DNA of 63,922 bases from Spirochaetota bacterium (GTDB taxonomy: Bacteria; Spirochaetota; UBA4802; UBA5368). Within the stretch, counting starts at the first letter, position 1, and every line of letters starts with the position of its first letter. Below are positions 40,221-48,015 of the stretch, one piece after another. The position numbers and the translations under genes are program-made. Under the pieces are notes generated by a model. The model was not told where the DNA came from. It was given only the letters and a program-made list of their open reading frames with translations, and made no database searches. The DNA is taken from contig DATIKU010000042.1 of NCBI GenBank assembly GCA_035477215.1, positions 1 to 63,922 of the forward strand, given 5' to 3'.

Positions 40221-42344
40221 TTATATGCCGACCCGCATGCCGAGATAATATGTTCTCGGTTTGACCGGGCCATAGATATACCCGGCATCCCTGGTGTCAC
40301 CTTCATCGAGATCATCCTGATAGGAATCGCTTATATTGTCGACCCCGGCGAAGAGATCAGCGTGCCGGTACTCGTCGATTTTCCAGCGATACCGGAGCTG
40401 CGCATTAAGCACCAGGAACGTATCGGTCTTTTCCAGCCTGTTAAGCGGCGTTCCGACATCATGCTCCAGCTTCTGACTGCCGATGTACTGTGTGGAAAAT
40501 GTAGCGGTCAGATCGCCTAAAAAAGCCTGCAGCATCGTGAATGCCGTCATCTCGGGAACGCGCAGCATGTCTTTCGTTGTGTCGTTATCGAACACCTGCT
40601 CTTCGGGTACGACCGCCTTCGCTATCCAGGTGCCCCCGAAACTGAAGCGTAGCAGATTTTTATACGAAAGCGATGCCTCGAGATTGCCGCCTATCACCTT
40701 CGAAGTGCCGTCCACATTATCACGCAGGAAATAATCGATATTGTCCACCACCAAGCTCGGCGCCGTGTAATCGACCTCCATCTTGTCCTTTATTGTGGTG
40801 TAGAAACCGCCGACCCCAAGGTCCACAAGGAAACCCCCGAAATGCGCGTCGGCGCTCAAATCGCAGCTGTACGACATGGATTTTTCCGCTTCAATATCCT
40901 CGCTGTTGATGATCACCTGCTGGTGGCCCGACCCGCTGGCCAGGGCTACTTCAATATGGAAGTCTTCGTCGAAGACCTGCGGCGCCTTGTAGCCGGCAGA
41001 CACTCCTCCCCTAAGACGAAGGTGGTCCGAGAAGCGGAGGATCGCGCTCAGGCGCGGAGCGGCGACGATCTCGTTCATCTCGCTGTGTTTGTCGGCCCGG
41101 ACGCCGGCAAGCAGGTTGACAACCTTTAAGCCCCAGTCGTACTGGGCATACGCTCCGTGGTTCTGATAATGCTCCTCGACCTCCCGGCCCATCCCCGGAT
41201 TCTCGTCGTCGATTTTATCGCTCGTGTACTCGTAGCCCAGTGAAATGGTGTGGTTTTTCCTCGGCGTGATGTTCGCGTTCGCCCCTGTGGCGAAATAGGG
41301 GTTCTCGGTGTTGCCGTACAGGGTTACGTTATCCGGGAGGTTCAACGGATCTGCCGGATCGCCGGCCGGACCGTAATAGGTATGCCGCTTGCTTCGGGCG
41401 AAGGCGCCGAAGATCGCGTAGCTGAATAAATCGGACACCTCGTGCTCCAGTCGGAAATCGCCGGAATCCCTGTTGGTCTTGGCCTGCTCGCGTATATTCG
41501 AATCGAACGGCTCCTTGTCGAGATTGTTTCCGCCCTTGCGGTCCTCGTAAAGCGAATAAAAGTTATACGACAATTCCATCCCCTTCATGATATTGAGGTA
41601 CCCGCTTGCGCCGAAGGTCTTGCTTTCGGTGCGCGCAAGGTCCGAATAGCCGTCGCCGTTGGCATCCCAGTCGTCCCGCTCCATCTTGGAGCCGAACACG
41701 GCGAGGCCCGCCTTTGCGTTACGCGACACCGCCGAGGCAAAGCCCGAAACCGTGTGCGCGAAGGCCTCGTCGCCTTTGACGAACTCCTGTTTGTAGGTAA
41801 GGCTCGCCTGGTTAGAGACCGGCTTGCGCGTGATTACATTGACAACTCCGCCGATCGCCCCGCTGCCGTACAGGGCTGACGCCCCCCCGCGCACGACCTC
41901 CACCCGGTCCACGAGTTCCACGGGAAACTGCTGTAAAAAATACACCCCGGCAAGCGAAGACAATGTGGGATAGCCGTTAAAGAGCATCTGCGTGTAATTA
42001 CCCTCAAGCCCGTTTATACTCACGGTATTGGCGGCGCAATTCTGGCACTGGTTATCGGCAAGCAACCCCGTTTCCGCGTTCAGCGCGTCGAAAAGTGTAC
42101 CCGCCCCCTTGGACTCCATCCTCTGGCGATCTATAAGATCGGTTTTTACCGGCGCGGTTTTCATGAACTTCTTCGTCTTGGTGCCCGTTACGACTATTTT
42201 AGAATCCGATTCCTCGGATTTATCGGCCTGATCCTTTTCAATTTCCGTTTCCACTTCGAACGCCATAAGCGCCGGCGATACGAAGCAGATAGCCACACCG
42301 AGCAGCGCGATGATTATCAACTTTTGCAAACGTCTTCTATTCAT
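40221..42344 (-). CDS. TonB-dependent outer membrane receptor with CxxC plug
   Basis: 707 residues. A signal peptide ends near residue 28 (SPALMA). An acidic segment leads to the TonB box SKIVVTGT (about 48-55). The plug domain (about 60-175) has FDALNAETGLLADNQCQNCAANTVSINGLEG (key part CQNC), LFNGYPTLSSLAGVYFLQQFP and the classic VEVVRGGASALYGSGAIGGVVNVIT. The remaining 530 residues are alternating barrel strands ending in YYLGMRVGI with a C-terminal aromatic/hydrophobic pattern. Such receptors import iron complexes, haem, cobalamin or other metals with energy from TonB-ExbBD. The CxxC in the plug is uncommon among textbook receptors and hints at metal or redox chemistry. It ends the operon started by exbB; substrate undecided. 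Confidence 0.92.
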   Translation of the reverse strand: MNRRRLQKLIIIALLGVAICFVSPALMAFEVETEIEKDQADKSEESDSKIVVTGTKTKKFMKTAPVKTDLIDRQRMESKGAGTLFDALNAETGLLADNQCQNCAANTVSINGLEGNYTQMLFNGYPTLSSLAGVYFLQQFPVELVDRVEVVRGGASALYGSGAIGGVVNVITRKPVSNQASLTYKQEFVKGDEAFAHTVSGFASAVSRNAKAGLAVFGSKMERDDWDANGDGYSDLARTESKTFGASGYLNIMKGMELSYNFYSLYEDRKGGNNLDKEPFDSNIREQAKTNRDSGDFRLEHEVSDLFSYAIFGAFARSKRHTYYGPAGDPADPLNLPDNVTLYGNTENPYFATGANANITPRKNHTISLGYEYTSDKIDDENPGMGREVEEHYQNHGAYAQYDWGLKVVNLLAGVRADKHSEMNEIVAAPRLSAILRFSDHLRLRGGVSAGYKAPQVFDEDFHIEVALASGSGHQQVIINSEDIEAEKSMSYSCDLSADAHFGGFLVDLGVGGFYTTIKDKMEVDYTAPSLVVDNIDYFLRDNVDGTSKVIGGNLEASLSYKNLLRFSFGGTWIAKAVVPEEQVFDNDTTKDMLRVPEMTAFTMLQAFLGDLTATFSTQYIGSQKLEHDVGTPLNRLEKTDTFLVLNAQLRYRWKIDEYRHADLFAGVDNISDSYQDDLDEGDTRDAGYIYGPVKPRTYYLGMRVGI

Positions 42345-42429
42345 GCGTTGTATCCTCCATATTAAAAATTCATTGCCGCTTCGGACAGCGCTCCGCCGGG
42401 ATGGCTGCCATCATGTCCGTTTTACGGCA

Positions 42430-42762
42430 TTATGCGTCGGTTTTTCGCGTCGTCAGTATTGGAAGAGCGGTTTGGAAAGGCGGTGCCCTGATGGTGTTCG
42501 ACCAGCCCGGCATGGTTTGCGGGAGCAGCGTACATGGATCGGTAACGTCATCTACCTGTACAAAGCACGCGATGACCGACAACAGCCCCCCCTGGAACTC
42601 GGCGCCCATGAAAGTGAGAGACTTGCAGAAAATATCTCCACCAACTCCGGGATGGGGGTCGAAGTGTTCTTTCGGCAGGGCGAAGGTGAGTGATGACGCC
42701 AGCAGAACGCCGATCGTAAGGGCATGGAACCGGGACGGCGAATGTCGGAGTGCTTTTTTCAT
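42430..42762 (-). CDS. Small secreted protein B of the TonB locus
   Basis: 110 residues. The ATG lies 4 bases after the tonB stop with GAGAGG as ribosome site, so it is translated with tonB. A signal-like hydrophobic segment (ALTIGVLLASSLTFA) is followed by LPKEHFDPHPGVGGDIFCKSL. This matches protein A (44647-44952), which has LPRETFDPHFGVGADVFCKSL. The shared pattern is LP(K/R)ExFDPHxGVGxDxFCKSL, with one His and one Cys conserved. Three Cys lie after the signal. The two also share a Pro-rich tail ending xRAPP. No known family comes to mind. Position between tonB and the receptor suggests a periplasmic accessory, perhaps ligand or metal binding; that is inference. Confidence 0.72.
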   Translation of the reverse strand: MKKALRHSPSRFHALTIGVLLASSLTFALPKEHFDPHPGVGGDIFCKSLTFMGAEFQGGLLSVIACFVQVDDVTDPCTLLPQTMPGWSNTIRAPPFQTALPILTTRKTDA

Positions 42763-42766
42763 CCTC

Positions 42767-43327
42767 TCACCACAGGGTGAACCTTATTTCCAGCCGGATC
42801 GTCATCTCCTCCTCCGCGAGCGCCGGGGGGAATGGCTCGAAGGGAAGAGATCTGGTGATGCTCGCGATGGCCGCGTCGGTCAGCGCCGGATACCGGGCGG
42901 GGCGCAGGATGGTCACCTTCTTAACGCTTCCGCTACGGGTGACGAGCAGGCGCACCGCCACGATCCCCTCGTGACCCTTCTTTTGCGAATCGTCGGGGTA
43001 CAGCTTGTTGCGCTCGATTCTGGAGACAAGGTACGACACGTACCGCTGGCGGACGTCATCCGCCGTAAGATTGTCTTCCGCCACTCGCTTCTCGGCCTCG
43101 TCCTTTTCGAGCTCGCGGGGAATCTCGGAGACCCTGCGCACATGGTACTGCTCCTGCCCCCTGTTAAGATCGATGACCGTCCGCTCGGGTGAGGAAAACT
43201 CGATGCCGGTGACAACGGCGATGGCAATCGTCATCAGGAGGATTATCCCTCCCACGCGGTTGAGCATCGAGCCGCTCTCGAGATCTTTTAAAAAATCGAG
43301 GAACATTCTCTCGCGATCGAGTCGCAT
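42767..43327 (-). CDS. tonB: TonB-like energy transducer
   Basis: 186 residues from the ATG at 43327, eight bases after the exbD stop; a longer frame from 43411 would overlap exbD. One N-terminal membrane helix (GGIILLMTIAIAVVTGIEF) is followed by a short periplasmic spacer without the long Pro-Glu/Pro-Lys stretch of E. coli TonB. The C-terminal TonB domain reads YLVSRIERNKLYPDDSQKKG, then GIVAVRLLVTRSGSVKKVTI and YPALTDAAIASITRSLPFEPFP. It carries proton-motive energy from ExbBD to the receptor. The spacer is short, so the periplasm may be narrow or the protein may work with a partner. Confidence 0.9.
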   Translation of the reverse strand: MRLDRERMFLDFLKDLESGSMLNRVGGIILLMTIAIAVVTGIEFSSPERTVIDLNRGQEQYHVRRVSEIPRELEKDEAEKRVAEDNLTADDVRQRYVSYLVSRIERNKLYPDDSQKKGHEGIVAVRLLVTRSGSVKKVTILRPARYPALTDAAIASITRSLPFEPFPPALAEEEMTIRLEIRFTLW

Positions 43328-43337
43328 CTGCGTGCCC

Positions 43338-43736
43338 CTACCTCTTACGGTCATGCTCGACCGAGAAGCTGGTGGAACCCGCCAGCTTGGCGATATCAAG
43401 TATCTCCACAAAGGCCCCGTAGCTTATGGAAACATCCCCCTTAAAGATCACGTCGTATTTTCCAAGCTTCGCCATGCGATCCTGAAGCACCCCCTGCAGA
43501 TCTTCTATCGCAACCAGGTCCTTGTTGACATACACCCGCCCCCTGGGGTCCACCGTAACGACCAGATCGACCTTCTCCAGCTTCTCCTTGAAGAGGGCCT
43601 TGGGAAGCTCCATCTTCAGCATCGGGGCGATGAAGTTCGAGCTCAGCATGAAGAAAATCAGCAGTTGAAAGATGATGTCGATGAGCGGCGCCAGCTCGAT
43701 ATGCGGATCGTTACGCCTGCCGCGAATGAATTCCAT
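43338..43736 (-). CDS. exbD: ExbD/TolR family protein
   Basis: 132 residues. The N-terminal membrane helix contains IELAPLIDIIFQLLIFFMLSS, with the essential Asp in PLIDIIFQL. A periplasmic domain (DLVVTVDPRGRVYVNKDLVAIEDLQ) follows. It forms the proton channel with ExbB to energise TonB. The ATG at 43736 overlaps the exbB stop, and tonB follows after 10 bases, so the three are one transcript. Confidence 0.93.
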   Translation of the reverse strand: MEFIRGRRNDPHIELAPLIDIIFQLLIFFMLSSNFIAPMLKMELPKALFKEKLEKVDLVVTVDPRGRVYVNKDLVAIEDLQGVLQDRMAKLGKYDVIFKGDVSISYGAFVEILDIAKLAGSTSFSVEHDRKR

Positions 43737-44503
43737 CAGACCGCCTCCTCCACAACCGTACCGGGACCGGACCCGAAGGAGATGGCATCGAGCCCGGATG
43801 ACGCCTCCTCACACCCGTTGGTCGAGTCATAAAAGCGCTCGTTGAGATAGGTCACGGTATAACTCATGCCGTTTATCCTCTCGGAGATGAGCTTGTCGAG
43901 ATACATGTAGGCCAGCTGCGCGGGAATCGCCACCGACAGGCCGGCCACGGTGGTGATGAGCGCCTCCCAGATGCCGCCCGCCAGCGACGAGACGTCGACC
44001 TGCCCTCCCATGTCGGCGATGACGGCGAAGGCGCTGATGATACCGGTGACCGTGCCGAGCAGTCCGAGCAGTGGCTCCACATGCGCCACGGCCGAAAGCC
44101 CGCGCATATGGCGCTCCATGCGCTCGACCTCCTCGGATCCCGTGCGCTTGAGGGCCTCCTCCCTCGATCGCGCGCCGCGGCCGAGGTTTTCCATATAGAC
44201 CAGCACCAGCTTCACGTAGGGGCTTCGCTTCCACCGCTCCGCGTCGATCCTCTCCATCAGGCGGGAAAGTATGCCTTCGCCCCGCCTTTTCGCCTTGCCC
44301 TCGGGAACAACCAGAATATCGAGCCCTTCAAGGGGGCCGGCGGATAACCGTTCGACCAGCGCCTGCCTGAACAGCGTATATCGAACCGAGGTGAAATAAA
44401 AATACAGAAGACGCTCCACGGTAATCGCCAGGCCAAGGAAGGCCCCGGCGATGATCGGCCACATTACGGGGCCGCCTTTTTCTATCAATTCGAACATATT
44501 CAC
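43736..44503 (-). CDS. exbB: ExbB/TolQ/MotA family proton channel protein
   Basis: 255 residues, the family length. The first membrane helix is at GGPVMWPIIAGAFLGLAITVERLLYFYF. After a cytoplasmic part (residues about 50-125), a second helix reads HVEPLLGLLGTVTGIISAFAVI and a third IWEALITTVAGLSVAIPAQLAYMYL. These are the MotA/ExbB signatures LLGLLGTVTGMI and ALxTTxxGLxVAIP. It partners ExbD. GGGAG precedes the ATG. The residues around 65-110 (KAKRRGEGILSRLMERIDAE) are more charged than in E. coli. Confidence 0.93.
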   Translation of the reverse strand: MNMFELIEKGGPVMWPIIAGAFLGLAITVERLLYFYFTSVRYTLFRQALVERLSAGPLEGLDILVVPEGKAKRRGEGILSRLMERIDAERWKRSPYVKLVLVYMENLGRGARSREEALKRTGSEEVERMERHMRGLSAVAHVEPLLGLLGTVTGIISAFAVIADMGGQVDVSSLAGGIWEALITTVAGLSVAIPAQLAYMYLDKLISERINGMSYTVTYLNERFYDSTNGCEEASSGLDAISFGSGPGTVVEEAV

Positions 44504-44526
44504 ACTCCCTGAGGATATCGAGTCTC

Positions 44527-44542
44527 ATACAAAGACTTGTAT
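44527..44542. promoter_or_regulatory. ATACAA-agac-TTGTAT dyad before exbB
   Basis: A perfect 6-bp inverted repeat with a 4-base centre lies 24 bases upstream of the exbB ATG. It could be an operator for an internal promoter or an mRNA hairpin that sets the level of exbB relative to small protein A. Confidence 0.35.
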
Positions 44543-44646
44543 TTAATGACGCAAGGCTACTTCACATGGCGGCCGTTGGAGCCTTCTCCCGGAAAACATA
44601 CTCGGGACCCTGTGTTCGCCTCTTTGGTACTGATCGGGGTGATGAG

Positions 44647-44952
44647 TCAGCGGGGAGGAGCCCTTGTGGGATCGGAACCACGAACGGGGTATGCGGGTAA
44701 AACAGCGAACACATAAACAATATGCCGCATATATACGGGATGCGTATCGACGAGAGTATCCGCATCCTGCGATCCATCCCCTATCGAGTAGAGGGATTTG
44801 CAGAAAACGTCCGCACCGACGCCAAAGTGAGGGTCGAAGGTCTCCCGCGGCAGAAAAAACGTCATCGCCGAGAGGAGGAACACAACCACCGCACCCCGCC
44901 TGAGCAGGGCCGGCGCATCCTTCCCGAAGATTTTACCCGCCGTTGTAATCAT
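44647..44952 (-). CDS. Small secreted protein A of the TonB locus
   Basis: 101 residues. N-terminal charged segment, hydrophobic stretch (GAVVVFLLSAMTFFLP), then RETFDPHFGVGADVFCKSLYS. It is paralogous to protein B (42430-42762): about 13 of 20 residues match in the core motif, and both end near LPxxxP...xRAPP. The two also match at the DNA level at roughly two thirds over the motif, so this is an old duplication. It has one Cys after the signal, against three in B. No strong ribosome site is seen before the ATG. It lies 143 bases upstream of exbB on the same strand and downstream of a promoter-like region at 45123-45150. Family and function unknown. Confidence 0.65.
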   Translation of the reverse strand: MITTAGKIFGKDAPALLRRGAVVVFLLSAMTFFLPRETFDPHFGVGADVFCKSLYSIGDGSQDADTLVDTHPVYMRHIVYVFAVLPAYPVRGSDPTRAPPR

Positions 44953-45122
44953 CGCACGTTCCGGAACCTATACACTGAAACCGCCGATCGACCCCCGTCA
45001 ACCCTTTTGTTTGTCCGCCCGCGCCCGAGCAGCCGGGCCCTCCCTTAACAGTTTTCAATCACCCAGCCCGCACCGAACGGCCGGATTCATTCATAAGCCA
45101 TTCAATAATATAGTTATCACAC

Positions 45123-45150
45123 AATGTTAGTTTTATCTAATATTCGTCAA
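45123..45150 (-). promoter_or_regulatory. Promoter with overlapping dyad for the TonB locus
   Basis: On the minus strand TTGACG (45150-45145) is followed at once by a dyad, AATATTAG-ataaaa-CTAACATT (45144-45123), arms matching 7 of 8. A TAACAT at 45129-45124 could be the -10 with a 15-base spacer; the fit is not perfect. The dyad would block polymerase if bound. Its TTAG/CTAA core recalls metal-dependent DtxR/MntR-type sites only loosely. The leader to protein A would be about 160 bases. Confidence 0.45.
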
Positions 45151-45326
45151 GCAAAATACCCGGGCGCCTCGAAAAATCAGGGCATTCATTATTCAAATAA
45201 TAGTAGGTCCTGATATAACCGGCGGTTGCACCCACAGGGTAACTTCAAAAAACGAATTTATAGAGGTCCCCGCCTCTTTTCGATGCTGATCCTGCCTGAA
45301 TTCCACTGGATGAGTGTAAACGGGGG

Positions 45327-46103
45327 CTACTTCTCGTGGAGAAATTTCCCTTCGGAGAGAAAAAAAAGCACATTGTCGGCCACCGCACGCTGCGCCAGGA
45401 GCGTGGAGTGCTGGCCTTTCAAAAGTATGAAGTCCTTCATCCCGGGCAGCTTCGTTTCTTCCACCTTCACCGTGCCGTCGTTATCGCCGGGAATGAACGG
45501 GTTGATTCCGACCTCGCTACCGAGGCCGCCCGCGATAACGCCGAACTCCGCGCGGGGCGGGGGAAGGAGAAGCGGATACGAATCGGGTGCGCCGGCCACC
45601 TGCTGCCCGGCCCTGCCGAACGCCCAGCGATAGGGCATCCATTTGCCCAGGTACGATGCGAGCGTCGAGCCCCGGTTTGGCGGCGCGATCATCACCACGC
45701 GGCCCGGGTTCGGGCACGCGTAATGCGCGAGGTAGTAGCGCACCACGATACCGCCCAGGCTGTGTGTGACAAAATGGAGCCTGCCTCGCTCCGGGGGAAG
45801 CTGTTGTACGGTCTGGTGGAGCAGCTCGGCGATGTCCTCTATCGATTCGCGGGTGCTCGGATAACCGAAATTGATTACGCGGTAACCCCGCTTTGCAAGG
45901 GCCGTCTCGATCTTCGCCATGGAGCGCGGACTGCGGAATATGCCATGCAGAAGGATGACCCATTCACCGTCCCGCCCGTTTTCGATTTCTCTCACCGCGG
46001 CGTCCTCTCCATGTTTTCCCGAGCGGTTGAAATACAACCATGCCGCCGCCAGGACGGCGACCCCGGCGACGAGTACGACGCCGATCGTTCCGGGACGACC
46101 CAT
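45327..46103 (-). CDS. Membrane-anchored alpha/beta hydrolase (lipase-like)
   Basis: 258 residues from the ATG at 46103 (MGRPGTIGVVLVAGVAVLAAAWLYF), with GGGGTGAG upstream; this start puts the anchor at the N-terminus. The hydrolase core has the oxyanion region WVILLHGIFRSPRSM, the nucleophile elbow THSLGG (Ser about residue 139 of this start), RVVMIAPPNRGS and a late acidic segment PGDNDGTVKVEET before KGQHSTLL, which gives Asp and His for the triad. The sequence recalls PGAP1/lipase-like esterases of bacteria. It starts 4 bases after the PlsB-like acyltransferase stop, so they form an operon with a common theme of lipid acyl handling. Confidence 0.88.
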   Translation of the reverse strand: MGRPGTIGVVLVAGVAVLAAAWLYFNRSGKHGEDAAVREIENGRDGEWVILLHGIFRSPRSMAKIETALAKRGYRVINFGYPSTRESIEDIAELLHQTVQQLPPERGRLHFVTHSLGGIVVRYYLAHYACPNPGRVVMIAPPNRGSTLASYLGKWMPYRWAFGRAGQQVAGAPDSYPLLLPPPRAEFGVIAGGLGSEVGINPFIPGDNDGTVKVEETKLPGMKDFILLKGQHSTLLAQRAVADNVLFFLSEGKFLHEK

Positions 46104-46107
46104 GATC

Positions 46108-47619
46108 TCACCCCAGCAACCGGTCGAGCGAATTTGAATAATACTCCAGGAGCACCGATCTGCCGGGATTGACAACGAGTCTTCCATTTTTAATTGAAAT
46201 TATTTTACGGCGGACAAGGACGTCGAGCGCCGCCTCCACGGTCTCGAGCGACTGCTCGAATTCGAGCAGGTCTTCCTCGAAATCCACGAGCTCTCTGGTG
46301 CGGCCCACTTTTTCACGCTCCATGCCGTCGATGATCTTCCGGCTGCTTTCGAAGGCCCGCCCGTGCACCAGGCGCCCGCCTTTAGCCCTGCACTTCTTCC
46401 GCAGCTCCGCCACCTTCATGGCGAGCTCGGTCCTGGTGAGCTTGTCCTTGCCCAGGAGCACGAGAGCGCGCGCCGTAACGCAGACGGGCGTTACGGGTAT
46501 CGCCTTCCCTATGCGGTTCAGCAAACTGTCGGCGAAGTGCTGCACCCGCTCAAGCCGCGCTTCCCTGGGGAGGTCGAAAAGGTTTTTCTTTTCCCTGGCG
46601 AGGAACTCCGAAAGGAACACCGGGTCGCCGAAGCTTACGCTTGCCGAGCCGTGCTGTTTGAGCCTCCCGCTCGCATAACGCGCCAGGTTGAAGAAGAGAA
46701 GCAGCGGCCCCTTGCCGATTACGCGCAAGAGAGTCTTAGTGTGTTCGCGGAAGCCGCTTTTCTCCTTTCCCTTCTTCCACTCCTGGATAAGGGTCCGGTC
46801 TTCGAGCACCCAGTCGTAATTGATCGCCGCCGGAACGAAAACGAGCTCGCGCATAAAGTCCGGTTTCTTTTTAATTCCGATGATGTAGTCGAGTATGCCG
46901 ATCTTCGCCGCCCGGAGTCGCCCATCGCGCGAGAGCCCACCTTCGAGGAAGATGCCCTGCGTGACTCCCTGGAGGCTTATGAGCTGCACGTATTTTTCGA
47001 GCACCAGGTGATAGAGCTTCTCCCGATAACACCGGCGTATAAAATACGCCCCGAAAGACTTGAAGATGTACTCCAGCGGCCATACCCGGGCCCACTCCCC
47101 GACGGCATAGCTCAGGGATATCTGCCGGGCCAGCATGTAGGCTACGAGGATGTAGTCGATATTGGAGCGATGGTTCATGACGAACACCACAACGCTGTCC
47201 TGAGGGATTTTCTTGAGTTTCTCGGCGTTTTCGCGGTCGATCACCACTTCGTAGATCATGTTGAGAAAGGAGTTGGCCACCCAGTAGCCCAGTTTGTAAT
47301 AGGAGAGGAGGTTGAAGAACGGCACAATCTCTTCTATGTATCCTTCCACCTGGCCCTGGACATCGCGAATTTTAGCGTCTTTCTCGCGCGCGTGATCGAT
47401 GATGCCCTGATGTACTTCGGTATCGTTCATGAGTTCGTGTTTGATGATCACCTTCTGCATGAACTTGTATTTGTCGAGGCGAACCCGGTTGTCGTCGAGA
47501 TAATCGCGCACTGAGCGATGGAGGCGTTCCCGCACCGCGCCAATGGTGATTGCACGAAGCACCTCGTAGGCGACCAGCACCCCGAGTGCGATGAGTATGT
47601 AGCTACCGGTACCGTTCAT
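46108..47619 (-). CDS. PlsB-like glycerol-3-phosphate acyltransferase
   Basis: 503 residues. An N-terminal hydrophobic helix (ILIALGVLVAYEVLRAITIG) precedes the LPLAT domain. Block I is FVMNHRSNIDYILV (the HxxxxD catalytic pair in NHRSNID), block II GAYFIRRCYREKLYH, block III FLEGGLSRDGRLRAAK and block IV FVPAAINYD. These match PlsB rather than PlsC (E. coli blocks SHRSHMDYLLL and EGGRSRTGR). It is shorter than E. coli PlsB (about 800 residues). The expected reaction is sn-1 acylation of glycerol 3-phosphate or a similar acceptor at the inner membrane. It forms an operon with the hydrolase. Confidence 0.88.
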   Translation of the reverse strand: MNGTGSYILIALGVLVAYEVLRAITIGAVRERLHRSVRDYLDDNRVRLDKYKFMQKVIIKHELMNDTEVHQGIIDHAREKDAKIRDVQGQVEGYIEEIVPFFNLLSYYKLGYWVANSFLNMIYEVVIDRENAEKLKKIPQDSVVVFVMNHRSNIDYILVAYMLARQISLSYAVGEWARVWPLEYIFKSFGAYFIRRCYREKLYHLVLEKYVQLISLQGVTQGIFLEGGLSRDGRLRAAKIGILDYIIGIKKKPDFMRELVFVPAAINYDWVLEDRTLIQEWKKGKEKSGFREHTKTLLRVIGKGPLLLFFNLARYASGRLKQHGSASVSFGDPVFLSEFLAREKKNLFDLPREARLERVQHFADSLLNRIGKAIPVTPVCVTARALVLLGKDKLTRTELAMKVAELRKKCRAKGGRLVHGRAFESSRKIIDGMEREKVGRTRELVDFEEDLLEFEQSLETVEAALDVLVRRKIISIKNGRLVVNPGRSVLLEYYSNSLDRLLG

Positions 47620-47828
47620 GGAGCCTGTCTTTTCTCAATTTGGACTTTCCCGCCAAGCGGTCATGGTATACAATAAAACCACGCGCTTATCAAGCAAATA
47701 TCGGATTTGTTTAATGGAGTTGCCGGGCAAGCATGAGATAGAGCGGGTTTTTCCCGGATTTTCACCAGGGCTCATTATGGGCGCCGGCACCGGGGGGAGG
47801 ATCCCCCCACAATCGGGCGCTTAATCGC

Positions 47829-47865
47829 TTGACAGACTGCCGACCATGTAAACGATGTTTACATG
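47829..47865 (+). promoter_or_regulatory. CATGTAAAC-gat-GTTTACATG operator near the dehydrogenase promoter
   Basis: A perfect 9-bp inverted repeat (47845-47853 and 47857-47865) with a 3-base centre follows a TTGACA at 47829-47834. The -10 that would pair with it is poor (GATGTT with a 19-base spacer). The size and symmetry are typical of TetR- or FadR-class repressors of fatty acid breakdown genes. It is 150 bases before the acyl-CoA dehydrogenase start. Confidence 0.6.
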
Positions 47866-48015
47866 GCAAAACATCATTTACAACAGAGTTGCCACAAGAC
47901 AGGATGCAGGGTGGATTCCCCTCCACAGACGATGAATCCGGTGTTCGCAAAATCTGCATCAATTCAATGTTCCCGGTGAAATCGCCGGCAGACCATACGT
48001 AAGAGGAGGTGCGGT

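Noticed and set aside
44953-45122. Cobalamin-type riboswitch in the leader of the TonB locus
   Set aside because: The leader has AATCCGG and a GC-rich hairpin, but no B12-box core (GCCACTG-like) or ordered helices that I could match.
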